Shown: positions 1 through 6,024 of the stretch, in pieces
Layout: every line of letters starts with the position of its first letter
How positions within the stretch are numbered: position 1 is the first letter of the stretch
Made by a program: the position numbers and the translations under genes
Assembly: GCA_964519015.1 (NCBI GenBank)
Contig: CAZFHZ010000135.1
Location: 1 to 8,588 of the forward strand
Direction: 5' to 3'
DNA length: 8,588 bases
DNA from: CAZFHZ01 sp964519015
Lineage (GTDB): Bacteria; Blakebacterota; Blakebacteria; Blakebacterales; CAYUVJ01
Notes under the pieces: generated by a model
The model's input: the letters and a program-made list of their open reading frames with translations, nothing else
Database searches by the model: none
Told to the model about the DNA's origin: nothing

Positions 1-34
1 GGTCCAGTCTAACCGGCGCCGAGTACACTTCCAA

Positions 35-54
35 CGGGGATGGAGCGATCCCCG
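35..54 (-). terminator. GC-rich hairpin after the receptor gene (possible terminator)
   Basis: A perfect 7-bp inverted repeat (CGGGGAT at 35-41, ATCCCCG at 48-54) with a 6-nt loop lies a few bases past the receptor stop codon. Read on the minus strand the stem is followed by GTTGG rather than a run of T, so it is not a textbook intrinsic terminator. It could be a transcript 3'-end stabiliser or a Rho-assisted stop. Position and stem are seen directly; the function is inferred. Confidence 0.45.
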
Positions 55-59
55 GGCTC

Positions 60-2453
60 TCAGAACTCCCACTCCAGGCCGAAAACCGGGAGCAAACGCC
101 ACTGGGTGGCCGAGCGGAGCCGGTTTGTGTACTCGTCCCAGTAGTACTGCTCGATGTTGCGCCGGTCGTAGAGGTTCCAGACGCTCACGTAGAGCACCAG
201 GCTGGAATCCCGGAACCACAAGCGGCGGTCGAGACGCACGTCCAGGGTGTGGTAGGTCGGCAGGCGCGCCCCCTGGATCTGCTCCTCGTCCACGATCCCG
301 GTGCCGGCGGCCGCCGATGCGACCGGATCGAACGGCGTGTAGGGGCGGCCGCCGGCGATCCCCCACTTGAGGCTTACCTCCCAGGTGGCCGAGGGCTTCC
401 AGCCGCCCACCACGCTGAAGAGGTAGCGGTTGTCGAAGGCCCGGTCGCGCCAGACCCCGTCGTAACCGCGGTAACGGGCCCGGAAGAGGGAGCCGCTCAC
501 GAACCCGTAGAAGGTACGGGCCAGTTTCTGCTGCAGCAGGGCCTCCACCCCGGCCACCCGGGCCCGTCCGCTCGCCTCCAGGTCGGGGTAGCTGCCGAAG
601 CCACTCAGGCTGATCCCGTCGTCGAGCACGAAGCGCGCGGGATCGGACGGGGAGACCGGGCAACGGTTGTAGACCTTCTCGTAGACCTCGACGGTCAGCC
701 GGGTCGCGGGGGAGAGGAGCCATTCCAGCCCCAGCACGACGTGCACCGCCCGTGGATCGGGTAGGTCCCGCCGGGCGGGATCCTGGGCGACCAGGACGTA
801 GGGGAGCGCCTGGTGGTAGAGACCGCCGGCTGCGGTCAGGCTGACCGCTGCGGAGAGCCGGTAGCGGGTGGCGAGGCGGGGGGCGAACTGGAGCCTTCCG
901 TTCAGCCCCGAGTAATCGGCCCGCAGTCCGAGGGTAAGACCGAGGCGCTCGGTCGCCGGGATGGTCCGGCTGGCGAAGACCCCCACCCGCCCGCGGCCCG
1001 CCACTTCCCGGACCGCGAGGGGGGGGACGATCTGCCCCAGCCGGTCCGTGTAGGCGGCGTAGTCGATGTCGTAGTCCACGTACTCCCAGGCCGCCTGGAA
1101 GCCGAAGTCGAAGCCCCCGCCATCCCCCCATTCCCGGTGCGCAGCCTGGCGCAGGTGGACAACCCCCTCCCGGTGGTCGTTGGCCAGGAGCTCGTCGGTG
1201 GTCGCGGTGGAGCGGTAGTGTTGCCGCGTGGCCACTGTGGAGAGGGACAGGGAACTCGTCGAGAAGCCTCGTCCCTCCGCCCAGAGATGACGCCAGACCA
1301 CTCCGGTCGTGTTCTGCCGGGTGTGGAAGGAGCCGTACTCGTTCAGCCCGCTCGCCACCGCGTCGCTCCGGTCCCACGCCTGTCCGCTCTGGCCGTAGAG
1401 GTCGAGGCAGGAGAGCCGGTCCCGGTCGGAGAGGTCGAAGACCGCCTTGGCGTGCACGTCGCCGAAGACGGGCACTCCCCCGGCCTGGAACCGGCCCATC
1501 AGCAGGTCGAGGAAACTGCGCCGGGCGGAGAGGAGCCAGGAACCGCGACCGCCGGCCAGGGGTCCTTCCAGTGAGGCGCCCAGGCCGGCCAGGTGGAGGT
1601 CGAGCTGGGTGTCGGTCTCCTCCCGGTTCCCCTCCCGCAGACGGACATCCACCACGGCCGAGAGCCGGTCCCCCCAGGCGGCCCCGAACCCCCCGGCGCT
1701 GTAGGCTACCTGGTCGATGAAGTCCACGTTCAGGAAACCGATCGGCCCCCCGGTAGCCCCCTGGACGGGGAAGTGGTTGAGGCCCGGGACGGGAAAGCCG
1801 TCGACGAGGAAGGCGTTCTCGCTCGGACTCCCCCCCCGGACCACCAGGTCGTTCTGGTTGTCGGCCACCTGGGCGGTACTGGGCATGACCTGCAGGATCC
1901 GGCTGACGTCCCCGGCCGAACCGGGGAAGCGGCGGACCTCCTCGGCATTCAGGGCGGTCGTGCTCGTCGGTGCGACCGCCTCGGCCGGCGGGAAGTAGCC
2001 GGCCGACACCGTGACGCGCTCCCCTTCGAGCAGGGTCGCCTTCAGCTCGGCGTTGACGAAGGTGATCCGCCCCGGACGGACGACCACATCGGAACGGACC
2101 AGGGGTTCGCAGCCGATGAACTGGAAGCGGAGCCGGTAGATGCCGGGGGGCACGCTCACGATCAGGTACTCCCCGCTGCGGTCGGTGAAGCCGCCCAGCA
2201 GGGTATCGAGGAGAATCACGTTGCAGGCCGGTAGCGGCTCCTGGGTGCCGGCCTGGACGACTCGTCCCTTGATCGTGCCGAACCCCGCCGGAGCGCCCGG
2301 CAGGCCCTCCTGGGCCCTCAGATGTCCTGACCGGCCTATCGGGATCACGAACAGGACCAGTCCGATCCAGAAAGCGGGTAGATGGAGGGAAGTCGTCAGC
2401 GGTCTGAGGGTGTCTCCGGTGAGGTCCGGTGGCATCAGTCGGCGGCGGTGCAT
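60..2453 (-). CDS. TonB-dependent outer-membrane receptor with carboxypeptidase-regulatory-like domain
   Basis: This 797-residue protein is an outer-membrane active transporter energised by TonB/ExbBD; the substrate is unknown. Residues about 25-47 form a hydrophobic signal segment ending near RAQ. Residues about 60-140 are a carboxypeptidase-D-regulatory-like beta-sandwich (GTIKGRVV, a DRSGEYLI turn, PPGIYRLRFQFIG). A plug domain follows at about 160-270 (RILQVMPS, VVRGGSPSENAFLVDGFPV), then a beta-barrel that ends in aromatic Phe (FGLEWEF), as expected for outer-membrane insertion. The reading frame extends upstream to a TTG at 2471, but ATG 2453 is preferred because GGGAGGG (2458-2464) stands 4-5 nt before it. 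The gene diverges from a TetR-family gene and shares its operator-bearing control region, so ligand-responsive repression is likely. No SusD-like partner or other transport gene adjoins it here. The receptor class is secure; whether it imports siderophores, cobalamin, glycans or something else cannot be told. Confidence 0.93.
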   Translation of the reverse strand: MHRRRLMPPDLTGDTLRPLTTSLHLPAFWIGLVLFVIPIGRSGHLRAQEGLPGAPAGFGTIKGRVVQAGTQEPLPACNVILLDTLLGGFTDRSGEYLIVSVPPGIYRLRFQFIGCEPLVRSDVVVRPGRITFVNAELKATLLEGERVTVSAGYFPPAEAVAPTSTTALNAEEVRRFPGSAGDVSRILQVMPSTAQVADNQNDLVVRGGSPSENAFLVDGFPVPGLNHFPVQGATGGPIGFLNVDFIDQVAYSAGGFGAAWGDRLSAVVDVRLREGNREETDTQLDLHLAGLGASLEGPLAGGRGSWLLSARRSFLDLLMGRFQAGGVPVFGDVHAKAVFDLSDRDRLSCLDLYGQSGQAWDRSDAVASGLNEYGSFHTRQNTTGVVWRHLWAEGRGFSTSSLSLSTVATRQHYRSTATTDELLANDHREGVVHLRQAAHREWGDGGGFDFGFQAAWEYVDYDIDYAAYTDRLGQIVPPLAVREVAGRGRVGVFASRTIPATERLGLTLGLRADYSGLNGRLQFAPRLATRYRLSAAVSLTAAGGLYHQALPYVLVAQDPARRDLPDPRAVHVVLGLEWLLSPATRLTVEVYEKVYNRCPVSPSDPARFVLDDGISLSGFGSYPDLEASGRARVAGVEALLQQKLARTFYGFVSGSLFRARYRGYDGVWRDRAFDNRYLFSVVGGWKPSATWEVSLKWGIAGGRPYTPFDPVASAAAGTGIVDEEQIQGARLPTYHTLDVRLDRRLWFRDSSLVLYVSVWNLYDRRNIEQYYWDEYTNRLRSATQWRLLPVFGLEWEF

Positions 2454-2457
2454 CGGT

Positions 2458-2464
2458 CCCTCCC
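2458..2464 (-). promoter_or_regulatory. Shine-Dalgarno that fixes the receptor start
   Basis: On the minus strand GGGAGGG precedes ATG 2453 by 4 nt. It lies inside the reading frame if the upstream TTG (2471) were used, so it argues for the ATG and a 797-residue product. Confidence 0.7.
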
Positions 2465-2505
2465 AGTTCAAATCGCATCAGTCGCGTGTCTTAGGGTCAA
2501 TACGT

Positions 2506-2531
2506 GTGTTTCAAACCTGTGTTTCAATCAC
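2506..2531. promoter_or_regulatory. Operator-like palindrome 1 (receptor-proximal)
   Basis: This imperfect 26-bp palindrome is centred at 2518.5. Its inner arms are CAAAC/GTTTC-type half-sites around a 4-nt spacer (CTGT), and it also reads as a 13-bp direct repeat of TGTGTTTCAA. It matches the second palindrome at 18 of 26 positions. On the minus strand it contains two TTGAAA hexamers that could serve as -35 elements for the receptor gene, about 65 bp upstream of its ATG. By position it is the likely binding site of the divergent TetR-family protein. The binding assignment is inference; the symmetry is seen directly. Confidence 0.62.
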
Positions 2532-2567
2532 TCGTACAACATACCCGGCAGGTGAATGCCGTCAAGA

Positions 2568-2593
2568 CTGTTTTAAACGACTGTTTAAATCTG
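2568..2593. promoter_or_regulatory. Operator-like palindrome 2 (tetR-proximal)
   Basis: This second 26-bp palindrome is centred at 2580.5. The perfect arms TTTAAAC (2572-2578) and GTTTAAA (2583-2589) flank a 4-nt spacer GACT, with further symmetric GAC/GTC ends reaching 2566 and 2595. It has the same spacing and nearly the same half-sites as palindrome 1, and the centres are 62 bp apart, about six helical turns. It covers the place where the -35 element of the regulator's own promoter would lie, which fits autorepression. Confidence 0.65.
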
Positions 2594-2603
2594 TCAGGGC
2601 GGG

Positions 2604-2612
2604 TGTTATACT
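2604..2612 (+). promoter_or_regulatory. Extended -10 promoter element for the TetR-family gene
   Basis: TGTTATACT carries the TG-N extension plus TATACT, one base off the consensus TATAAT. The -35 position (about 2584-2589) is TTTAAA, a poor match that lies inside palindrome 2; extended -10 promoters commonly tolerate this. Transcription would start near 2619 and leave a leader of roughly 87 nt before ATG 2706. Motif seen directly; use inferred for a sigma-70-like factor. Confidence 0.55.
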
Positions 2613-2705
2613 GCTTCTGACAAGGACTTGGGGGGCCCGTCGGAGCGTGCGATCACGGCGGTTCCCGGGTCGTGCGGTCGATCTGAGGGGGGTGAGGCGA
2701 AGAGG

Positions 2706-3320
2706 ATGACCCAGGAAGCCGATATCCAGGAGAAGATCCTACTGGCCACCATCGAGTGTTTCGAGGCCTTCGGGATCGAGCAGACCACGGTCCGACGGAT
2801 CGCCCAGCGGGCCGGGGTGAACATCGCCGCCGTGAACTACTACTTCGGTACCAAGGACCGTCTGGTGCGGCTCACGCTCGAACGGATGATGGACACGGCA
2901 TTCACCGGGCAGCTGCGCGACCTCCGCGCCACGGCCGGCGACCTCCCCCCTTTCGAGCTGCTCCGCCGCTACCTGCTGGAGACCTTGGCCGGGGCGGTCA
3001 AATATCCCGGGCTGAGCCGTTCCGCGCTCTACCGGACCTTCCAGCGGCACGAGGACGGCCAGCTGTTCGAATCCGCCCTCAACGACTTCCTGCTGGAGAT
3101 GGCCGAGACACTGCGTCCGGCCGTCCTGATGGAGGAGGCGGAACTCAGGCTCGCCCTGGCCCAGGTATTGATCGTCATGCTCTGCGCCTCGCTCATGCCC
3201 GACGCCTTCCGACCCACCCTCGGGATCGGACTCTCCGAGCCGACCGAGCAGGAGCGCTGGATCGACCATCTGATCACGGTCCATTTCCCGGCCGCCCTCC
3301 GCACCACCCCCGGAGTGTGA
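2706..3320 (+). CDS. TetR-family transcriptional repressor
   Basis: This 204-residue protein has the family's usual length. The N-terminal DNA-binding domain is clear at about residues 8-60: a first helix with KILLATIECFEAFG, then TTVRRIAQRAGVN and the recognition-helix signature AAVNYYFGTKDRLV. The remainder is a helical ligand-binding and dimerisation domain with no motif that names the effector. ATG 2706 is chosen because GAGG (2694-2697) stands 8 nt upstream and the conserved domain starts just after it; the frame is open upstream to about 2628 but that part has no family-like sequence. It diverges from the TonB-dependent receptor and is preceded by two 26-bp palindromes, so it most likely represses both itself and the receptor until a small molecule binds. 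Family assignment is certain; the target and ligand are inferred. Confidence 0.95.
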   Translation: MTQEADIQEKILLATIECFEAFGIEQTTVRRIAQRAGVNIAAVNYYFGTKDRLVRLTLERMMDTAFTGQLRDLRATAGDLPPFELLRRYLLETLAGAVKYPGLSRSALYRTFQRHEDGQLFESALNDFLLEMAETLRPAVLMEEAELRLALAQVLIVMLCASLMPDAFRPTLGIGLSEPTEQERWIDHLITVHFPAALRTTPGV

Positions 3321-3326
3321 ATACAC

Positions 3327-3362
3327 CGATGGCCGGAGGAGCGCGCACTCCCCCGGCCATCG
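3327..3362. terminator. Strong bidirectional hairpin between convergent tetR-type gene and pyrDK
   Basis: CGATGGCCGG (3327-3336) pairs perfectly with CCGGCCATCG (3353-3362). After one A/C mismatch the stem continues as GGAG/CTCC, leaving a 6-nt loop. This gives a 14-pair stem in the 70-bp gap between the ends of two convergent genes, where a two-way terminator is expected. Neither side has a T-run, so termination may rely on the stem alone, on Rho, or the stem may only protect 3' ends. Confidence 0.65.
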
Positions 3363-3390
3363 TCTCGCGTTCCCTGACTGGTCCCGAAGG

Positions 3391-5136
3391 CTAGTCGCCG
3401 GCTGAATCCGACTTCGGCACTTCCACCGCGCAACCCTTCCCGGAGAAGGCGTGGGGATCGCCCACCTTCTTCCCCGTCTTGTCGCGGGTGTAGCGACCGG
3501 GGGTGAAGGCGACGGCAGTGAAGACGGGACCATCCACGCAGATGCGTTCCCCCGAAGGGGTGGTGCACTTCCCGCAGATGCCGATCCCGCACGAGGTGAC
3601 CCGCTCGACCAGGTGAAGGATGTCCCCGGGCGGCACGTGGCGGCGGGCCACGGCGTCCACCGCCTGCATGGCCACCTCCGGACCGCAGTTGAAGCAGATT
3701 ACTCCCTGTCCCCCCTCCTGCTCGAGCACCTGTGTGAGCAGCTCGGAGACGAAGCCCTTGAATCCCTGACTGCCGTCGTCGGTGGCGACCGAGACCTCCC
3801 CCATGGCCTTCAACTCGTCCAGGTAGGTCAGGTCGGCCTTCGTCACCGTCCCGAGCACGAACCGTTTCGGCCCCGGATGACGGGTGGCCGCGTGGTGCAC
3901 CGGGGCGATCCCGCAGCCGGCCCCGACGAAGAGCACCTTCCGGTCGGGGGGGAAGGTGAAGGACCGCCCGTAGGGGCCGCGGATGCGGACCACATCATTG
4001 GGCTTGAGCTCGAAAGCCTGGGCCGTCATGCGGCCCACCTTGCGCACCACCAGCTCCAGACCGCGTCCGGTGGAGGCCACCGAAAAGGGTTTGGCCAGGT
4101 CGGGACCGAGTTTGAGGAAGACGAACTGCCCGATCCCCGCCTCCAGGTCCTGGTGGAAACGGAGGGTGCGCAGCGACGGGCTGTGCGCGACCACCTCAGA
4201 CACCACGAAGGGGCGATACTCCATGAGCAGCTCGTGGAGGGTCAGTCCGGAGGCCCGGTCGGACCCTTCGGCCAGGTCGCGTTCGAGCCGCGCGAAGTAG
4301 TCTCGGATCGCCGCCGAGTCGAGACCGGCCAGGGCGGAGCCGATGGCCACCAGACTGCCCGGCGCGATCCCGTCCAGGGTCCGTACATCGGCCGCTCCGC
4401 GCACTCCCCCCATGATGATGAGGGGGAGCCGGCTGGCCGTCCGGATCCGCCGGATCGCCTGCACGGCCACCGGAAAGATGCGCGGTCCGGAGAGTCCGCC
4501 GAAGCCGTGGCTGAGTTCCAGGTTGGGGCCGCCGATGGTGTTGATGGCCGAGAGGGCGTCCGCTCCGGCCGCTTCGGCGGCCACCGCCACCTCCTCGAGC
4601 CGGGCCACCCCGGCGTTCAGTTTGACGATGAGCGGCCGGCGGGTCCCTTTCCGGCAGACGGCAACGATCGAGCGTACGATGTCGGGATCCCCCCCGATCA
4701 GGATGCCCCCCTTCTCGACATGGGGGCAGGAGAGGTTGATCTCGAAGGCGTCCACGTCGCCGGCCCGCTCGAAGGCGTCCACGCAGTGGGCGAAGGCTTC
4801 CTCCCCCCCTTCCCCGATCTGGGTGATCAGCAGCACGCCGGGAGGCGCTGCCTCCCGCAGCAGCCGGAAGCTCTCGACCATCTCCTCCAAGCCGGGATTG
4901 GCGTAGCCGACCGCGTTCCAGAGAGCGTCGGGGGCGGGCTGGCTGAGGATGTCTTCGGGATAGCCTTCGCGGGGGGCGATGGTGGTGCTCTTGCCCACGA
5001 AGAACCCGAGCTGGGGGACGTGTTCCAGCATCCAGCGGGCGGTGTCGTCGTTGGTGGCGATCACCCCTGAGGGGAAGCCGAAGCGGCCGCGCAGCTCCCG
5101 GCCCAGGAAGGTGACCTTCTGGCGGCTCTGGTTCAT
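3391..5136 (-). CDS. pyrDK: Fused dihydroorotate dehydrogenase B: PyrD catalytic domain plus PyrK electron-transfer domain
   Basis: This 581-residue chain joins two proteins that are normally separate. Residues 1 to about 300 are a class 1 dihydroorotate dehydrogenase barrel that would bind FMN and oxidise dihydroorotate. It shows K49 in GKSTT, N74 and N80 in WNAVGYANPG, N134 and catalytic Cys137 in NLSCPH, K172 in VKL, N199 in INT, and the FMN-phosphate loops GGLSGP and IIMGGV. Residues about 308-581 are PyrK-like: the FAD motif KPFSVAS (349-355), a nucleotide loop FVGAGCGIAP (403-412), NCGPE (483-487), and four 2Fe-2S cysteines at 516, 521, 524 and 533, then CVDGPVF. Electrons would pass to NAD+. 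ATG 5136 has AGAGGGG just upstream and sits 7 nt after the pyrE stop, so the two form an operon. Oddities: the fusion, His139 where family members have Asn, and a C-terminal tail of about 40 residues past DGPVF. The class 1B assignment rests on the PyrK part and on pyrE next door. Confidence 0.9.
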   Translation of the reverse strand: MNQSRQKVTFLGRELRGRFGFPSGVIATNDDTARWMLEHVPQLGFFVGKSTTIAPREGYPEDILSQPAPDALWNAVGYANPGLEEMVESFRLLREAAPPGVLLITQIGEGGEEAFAHCVDAFERAGDVDAFEINLSCPHVEKGGILIGGDPDIVRSIVAVCRKGTRRPLIVKLNAGVARLEEVAVAAEAAGADALSAINTIGGPNLELSHGFGGLSGPRIFPVAVQAIRRIRTASRLPLIIMGGVRGAADVRTLDGIAPGSLVAIGSALAGLDSAAIRDYFARLERDLAEGSDRASGLTLHELLMEYRPFVVSEVVAHSPSLRTLRFHQDLEAGIGQFVFLKLGPDLAKPFSVASTGRGLELVVRKVGRMTAQAFELKPNDVVRIRGPYGRSFTFPPDRKVLFVGAGCGIAPVHHAATRHPGPKRFVLGTVTKADLTYLDELKAMGEVSVATDDGSQGFKGFVSELLTQVLEQEGGQGVICFNCGPEVAMQAVDAVARRHVPPGDILHLVERVTSCGIGICGKCTTPSGERICVDGPVFTAVAFTPGRYTRDKTGKKVGDPHAFSGKGCAVEVPKSDSAGD

Positions 5137-5143
5137 ACCCCTC

Positions 5144-5827
5144 TCACTCGACCTTCGGGAAGCCGTGCCGGGCACCCCAGCCGAACGGGTCGGCCCGCCA
5201 TTCCTCGAGCAGTTCGATCCGGCCGGCGTCCAGGTAGCCCGCCTGCCGAGCCGTCTCCAGCAGCACATCGAAAGTCAGCAGGGAGCGCACATGGCAGGGG
5301 GGCTGCAGCGCCGCGAAGGCCTCGGCGGCCGGCTCCAGGTCGTAACTGAAGATGGCCAGACACCAGGAGCACTCCCCGCGGGCCTCCCGGACCGCCTCGA
5401 CCGCCTTGGCCGAGCTCCCCCCGGTCGAGATCAGGTCCTCGACCACCAGCACCCGCCAGCCCTCCAGGTCGGCGGTCGCATCTACTCCTTCGATCCGGTT
5501 GCGCAGCCCGTGCGACTTCGGCTTTTCCCGGATGTAGATGAAGGGGAGCCCGAGGTGGTCGGCCAGCGAGGTGCCGTGCGGGATGCCCGCCGTGGCCGTG
5601 CCGGCCACGACCTGGGGAGCGATCCCCTCCTCGGCCACCAGGTCGGCCAGCCCCTCGACGATCATCCGGCGGACCTCGGGATGGAAGAGGAACATCCGGT
5701 TGTCGTTGTAGACCGGCATCCGGTAACCGGAGGCCCACTGGAAGGGATCCTCGGGGCGCAGCTTGATGGCCCCGATCCGCAGTCCGGCCTCGGCGATCCG
5801 GCGGCCGATGTGCGTACTGTCGCTGAT
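5144..5827 (-). CDS. pyrE: Orotate phosphoribosyltransferase, apparently with a non-canonical ATC start
   Basis: This cytosolic enzyme transfers the ribose-5-phosphate of PRPP to orotate, giving OMP, the step before UMP. In a frame of about 227 residues the PRPP-binding signature VLVVEDLISTGGSS lies at about 126-139, and the flexible catalytic loop REKPKSHGLRNRIEG at about 100-114. The N-terminus carries LRPEDPFQWASGYRMPVYNDNR (residues 23-44), a conserved stretch in this PyrE group. The first ATG in frame (5719) falls inside that stretch and would delete 36 residues, so it cannot be the real start. Upstream of it the frame holds no ATG, GTG or TTG back to a TAG stop. A Shine-Dalgarno GGAGG (5836-5840) stands 8 nt before an ATC codon (5825-5827), and I place the start there. 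The alternatives are a base error turning ATG into ATC, or a CTG further in. It is followed 7 nt later by the PyrD-PyrK fusion, with which it is surely co-transcribed. Confidence 0.92.
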   Translation of the reverse strand: MSDSTHIGRRIAEAGLRIGAIKLRPEDPFQWASGYRMPVYNDNRMFLFHPEVRRMIVEGLADLVAEEGIAPQVVAGTATAGIPHGTSLADHLGLPFIYIREKPKSHGLRNRIEGVDATADLEGWRVLVVEDLISTGGSSAKAVEAVREARGECSWCLAIFSYDLEPAAEAFAALQPPCHVRSLLTFDVLLETARQAGYLDAGRIELLEEWRADPFGWGARHGFPKVE

Positions 5828-5835
5828 GGCGGTAC

Positions 5836-5840
5836 CCTCC
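5836..5840 (-). promoter_or_regulatory. Shine-Dalgarno placing the pyrE start at an ATC codon
   Basis: GGAGG on the minus strand, followed by GTACCGCC and then ATC AGC GAC. The 8-nt spacing is ideal for an initiation codon at 5827, and no standard start codon lies near it in the pyrE frame. It is the main evidence for the pyrE start chosen here. Confidence 0.6.
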
Positions 5841-6002
5841 GCAGGCGGTGCTTGAGCCCTAACCTAAGATGCGCCGCCGACGTCCGGCACCCGAAAGCGC
5901 AAGGGCCGGCCACCGGCCCGGTTTCCCTTTGTACTCCCGGGGAGGGCGGCCGCATACTCGGCCCGGGCCGTCCGGGCTTCGCCGGCGGCCATCCCTACCA
6001 CC

Positions 6003-6020
6003 ATCCCTGCACGGAGGGAT
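6003..6020 (+). promoter_or_regulatory. Small hairpin that would sequester the DUF2914 ribosome-binding site
   Basis: ATCCCT (6003-6008) pairs perfectly with AGGGAT (6015-6020) across a 6-nt loop. The 3' arm includes most of the Shine-Dalgarno GGAGG (6013-6017) of the gene starting at 6025. An identical CCATCCCT copy 12 bp upstream could pair with the same arm instead. The complementarity is seen directly; a role in translational control is inferred. Confidence 0.35.
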
Positions 6021-6024
6021 ACCC

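Larger units (their letters stand above)
5828..6024. other. GC-rich divergent spacer between pyrE and the DUF2914 gene
   Basis: This 197-bp stretch holds the promoters of two divergent genes, but I find no convincing -35/-10 pair for either. It contains a 7-bp hairpin (GGGCCGG 5913-5919, CCGGCCC 5923-5929) and a 12-bp perfect palindrome, CGGCCCGGGCCG (5959-5970). An 8-bp direct repeat CCATCCCT lies at 5989-5996 and 6001-6008. No small ORF with a credible ribosome site is seen, and no PyrR-type anti-terminator or terminator with a T-run on the pyrE strand. Confidence 0.5.

Noticed and set aside
813..1574. Plus-strand open frames opposite the TonB receptor
   Set aside because: Low-complexity translations without recognisable domains or ribosome sites; the minus-strand receptor explains the region.
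2454..2471. TTG at 2471 as the receptor start
   Set aside because: The GGGAGGG ribosome site lies between this TTG and ATG 2453, so the ATG is the better start.
2592..2622. TGTCAG ... CTGACA inverted repeat flanking the -10 element
   Set aside because: Only 6 bp per arm with a 19-nt gap; not distinguishable from chance next to the much stronger palindromes.
2628..2705. Upstream extension of the TetR-family protein to a TTG at 2628
   Set aside because: The added residues resemble no family sequence, and a Shine-Dalgarno directly precedes ATG 2706.
3451..5070. Long plus-strand open frame of 539 residues opposite the PyrD-PyrK gene
   Set aside because: The translation is rich in Gly, Arg, His and Asp with no family motifs, and the opposite strand encodes an unmistakable enzyme with all its motifs. 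It is an antisense artefact of high GC.
5133..5738. Alternative 201-residue minus-strand frame over pyrE
   Set aside because: Gly/Arg-rich frameshifted version of pyrE with no motifs; the true pyrE frame carries the PRPP signature.
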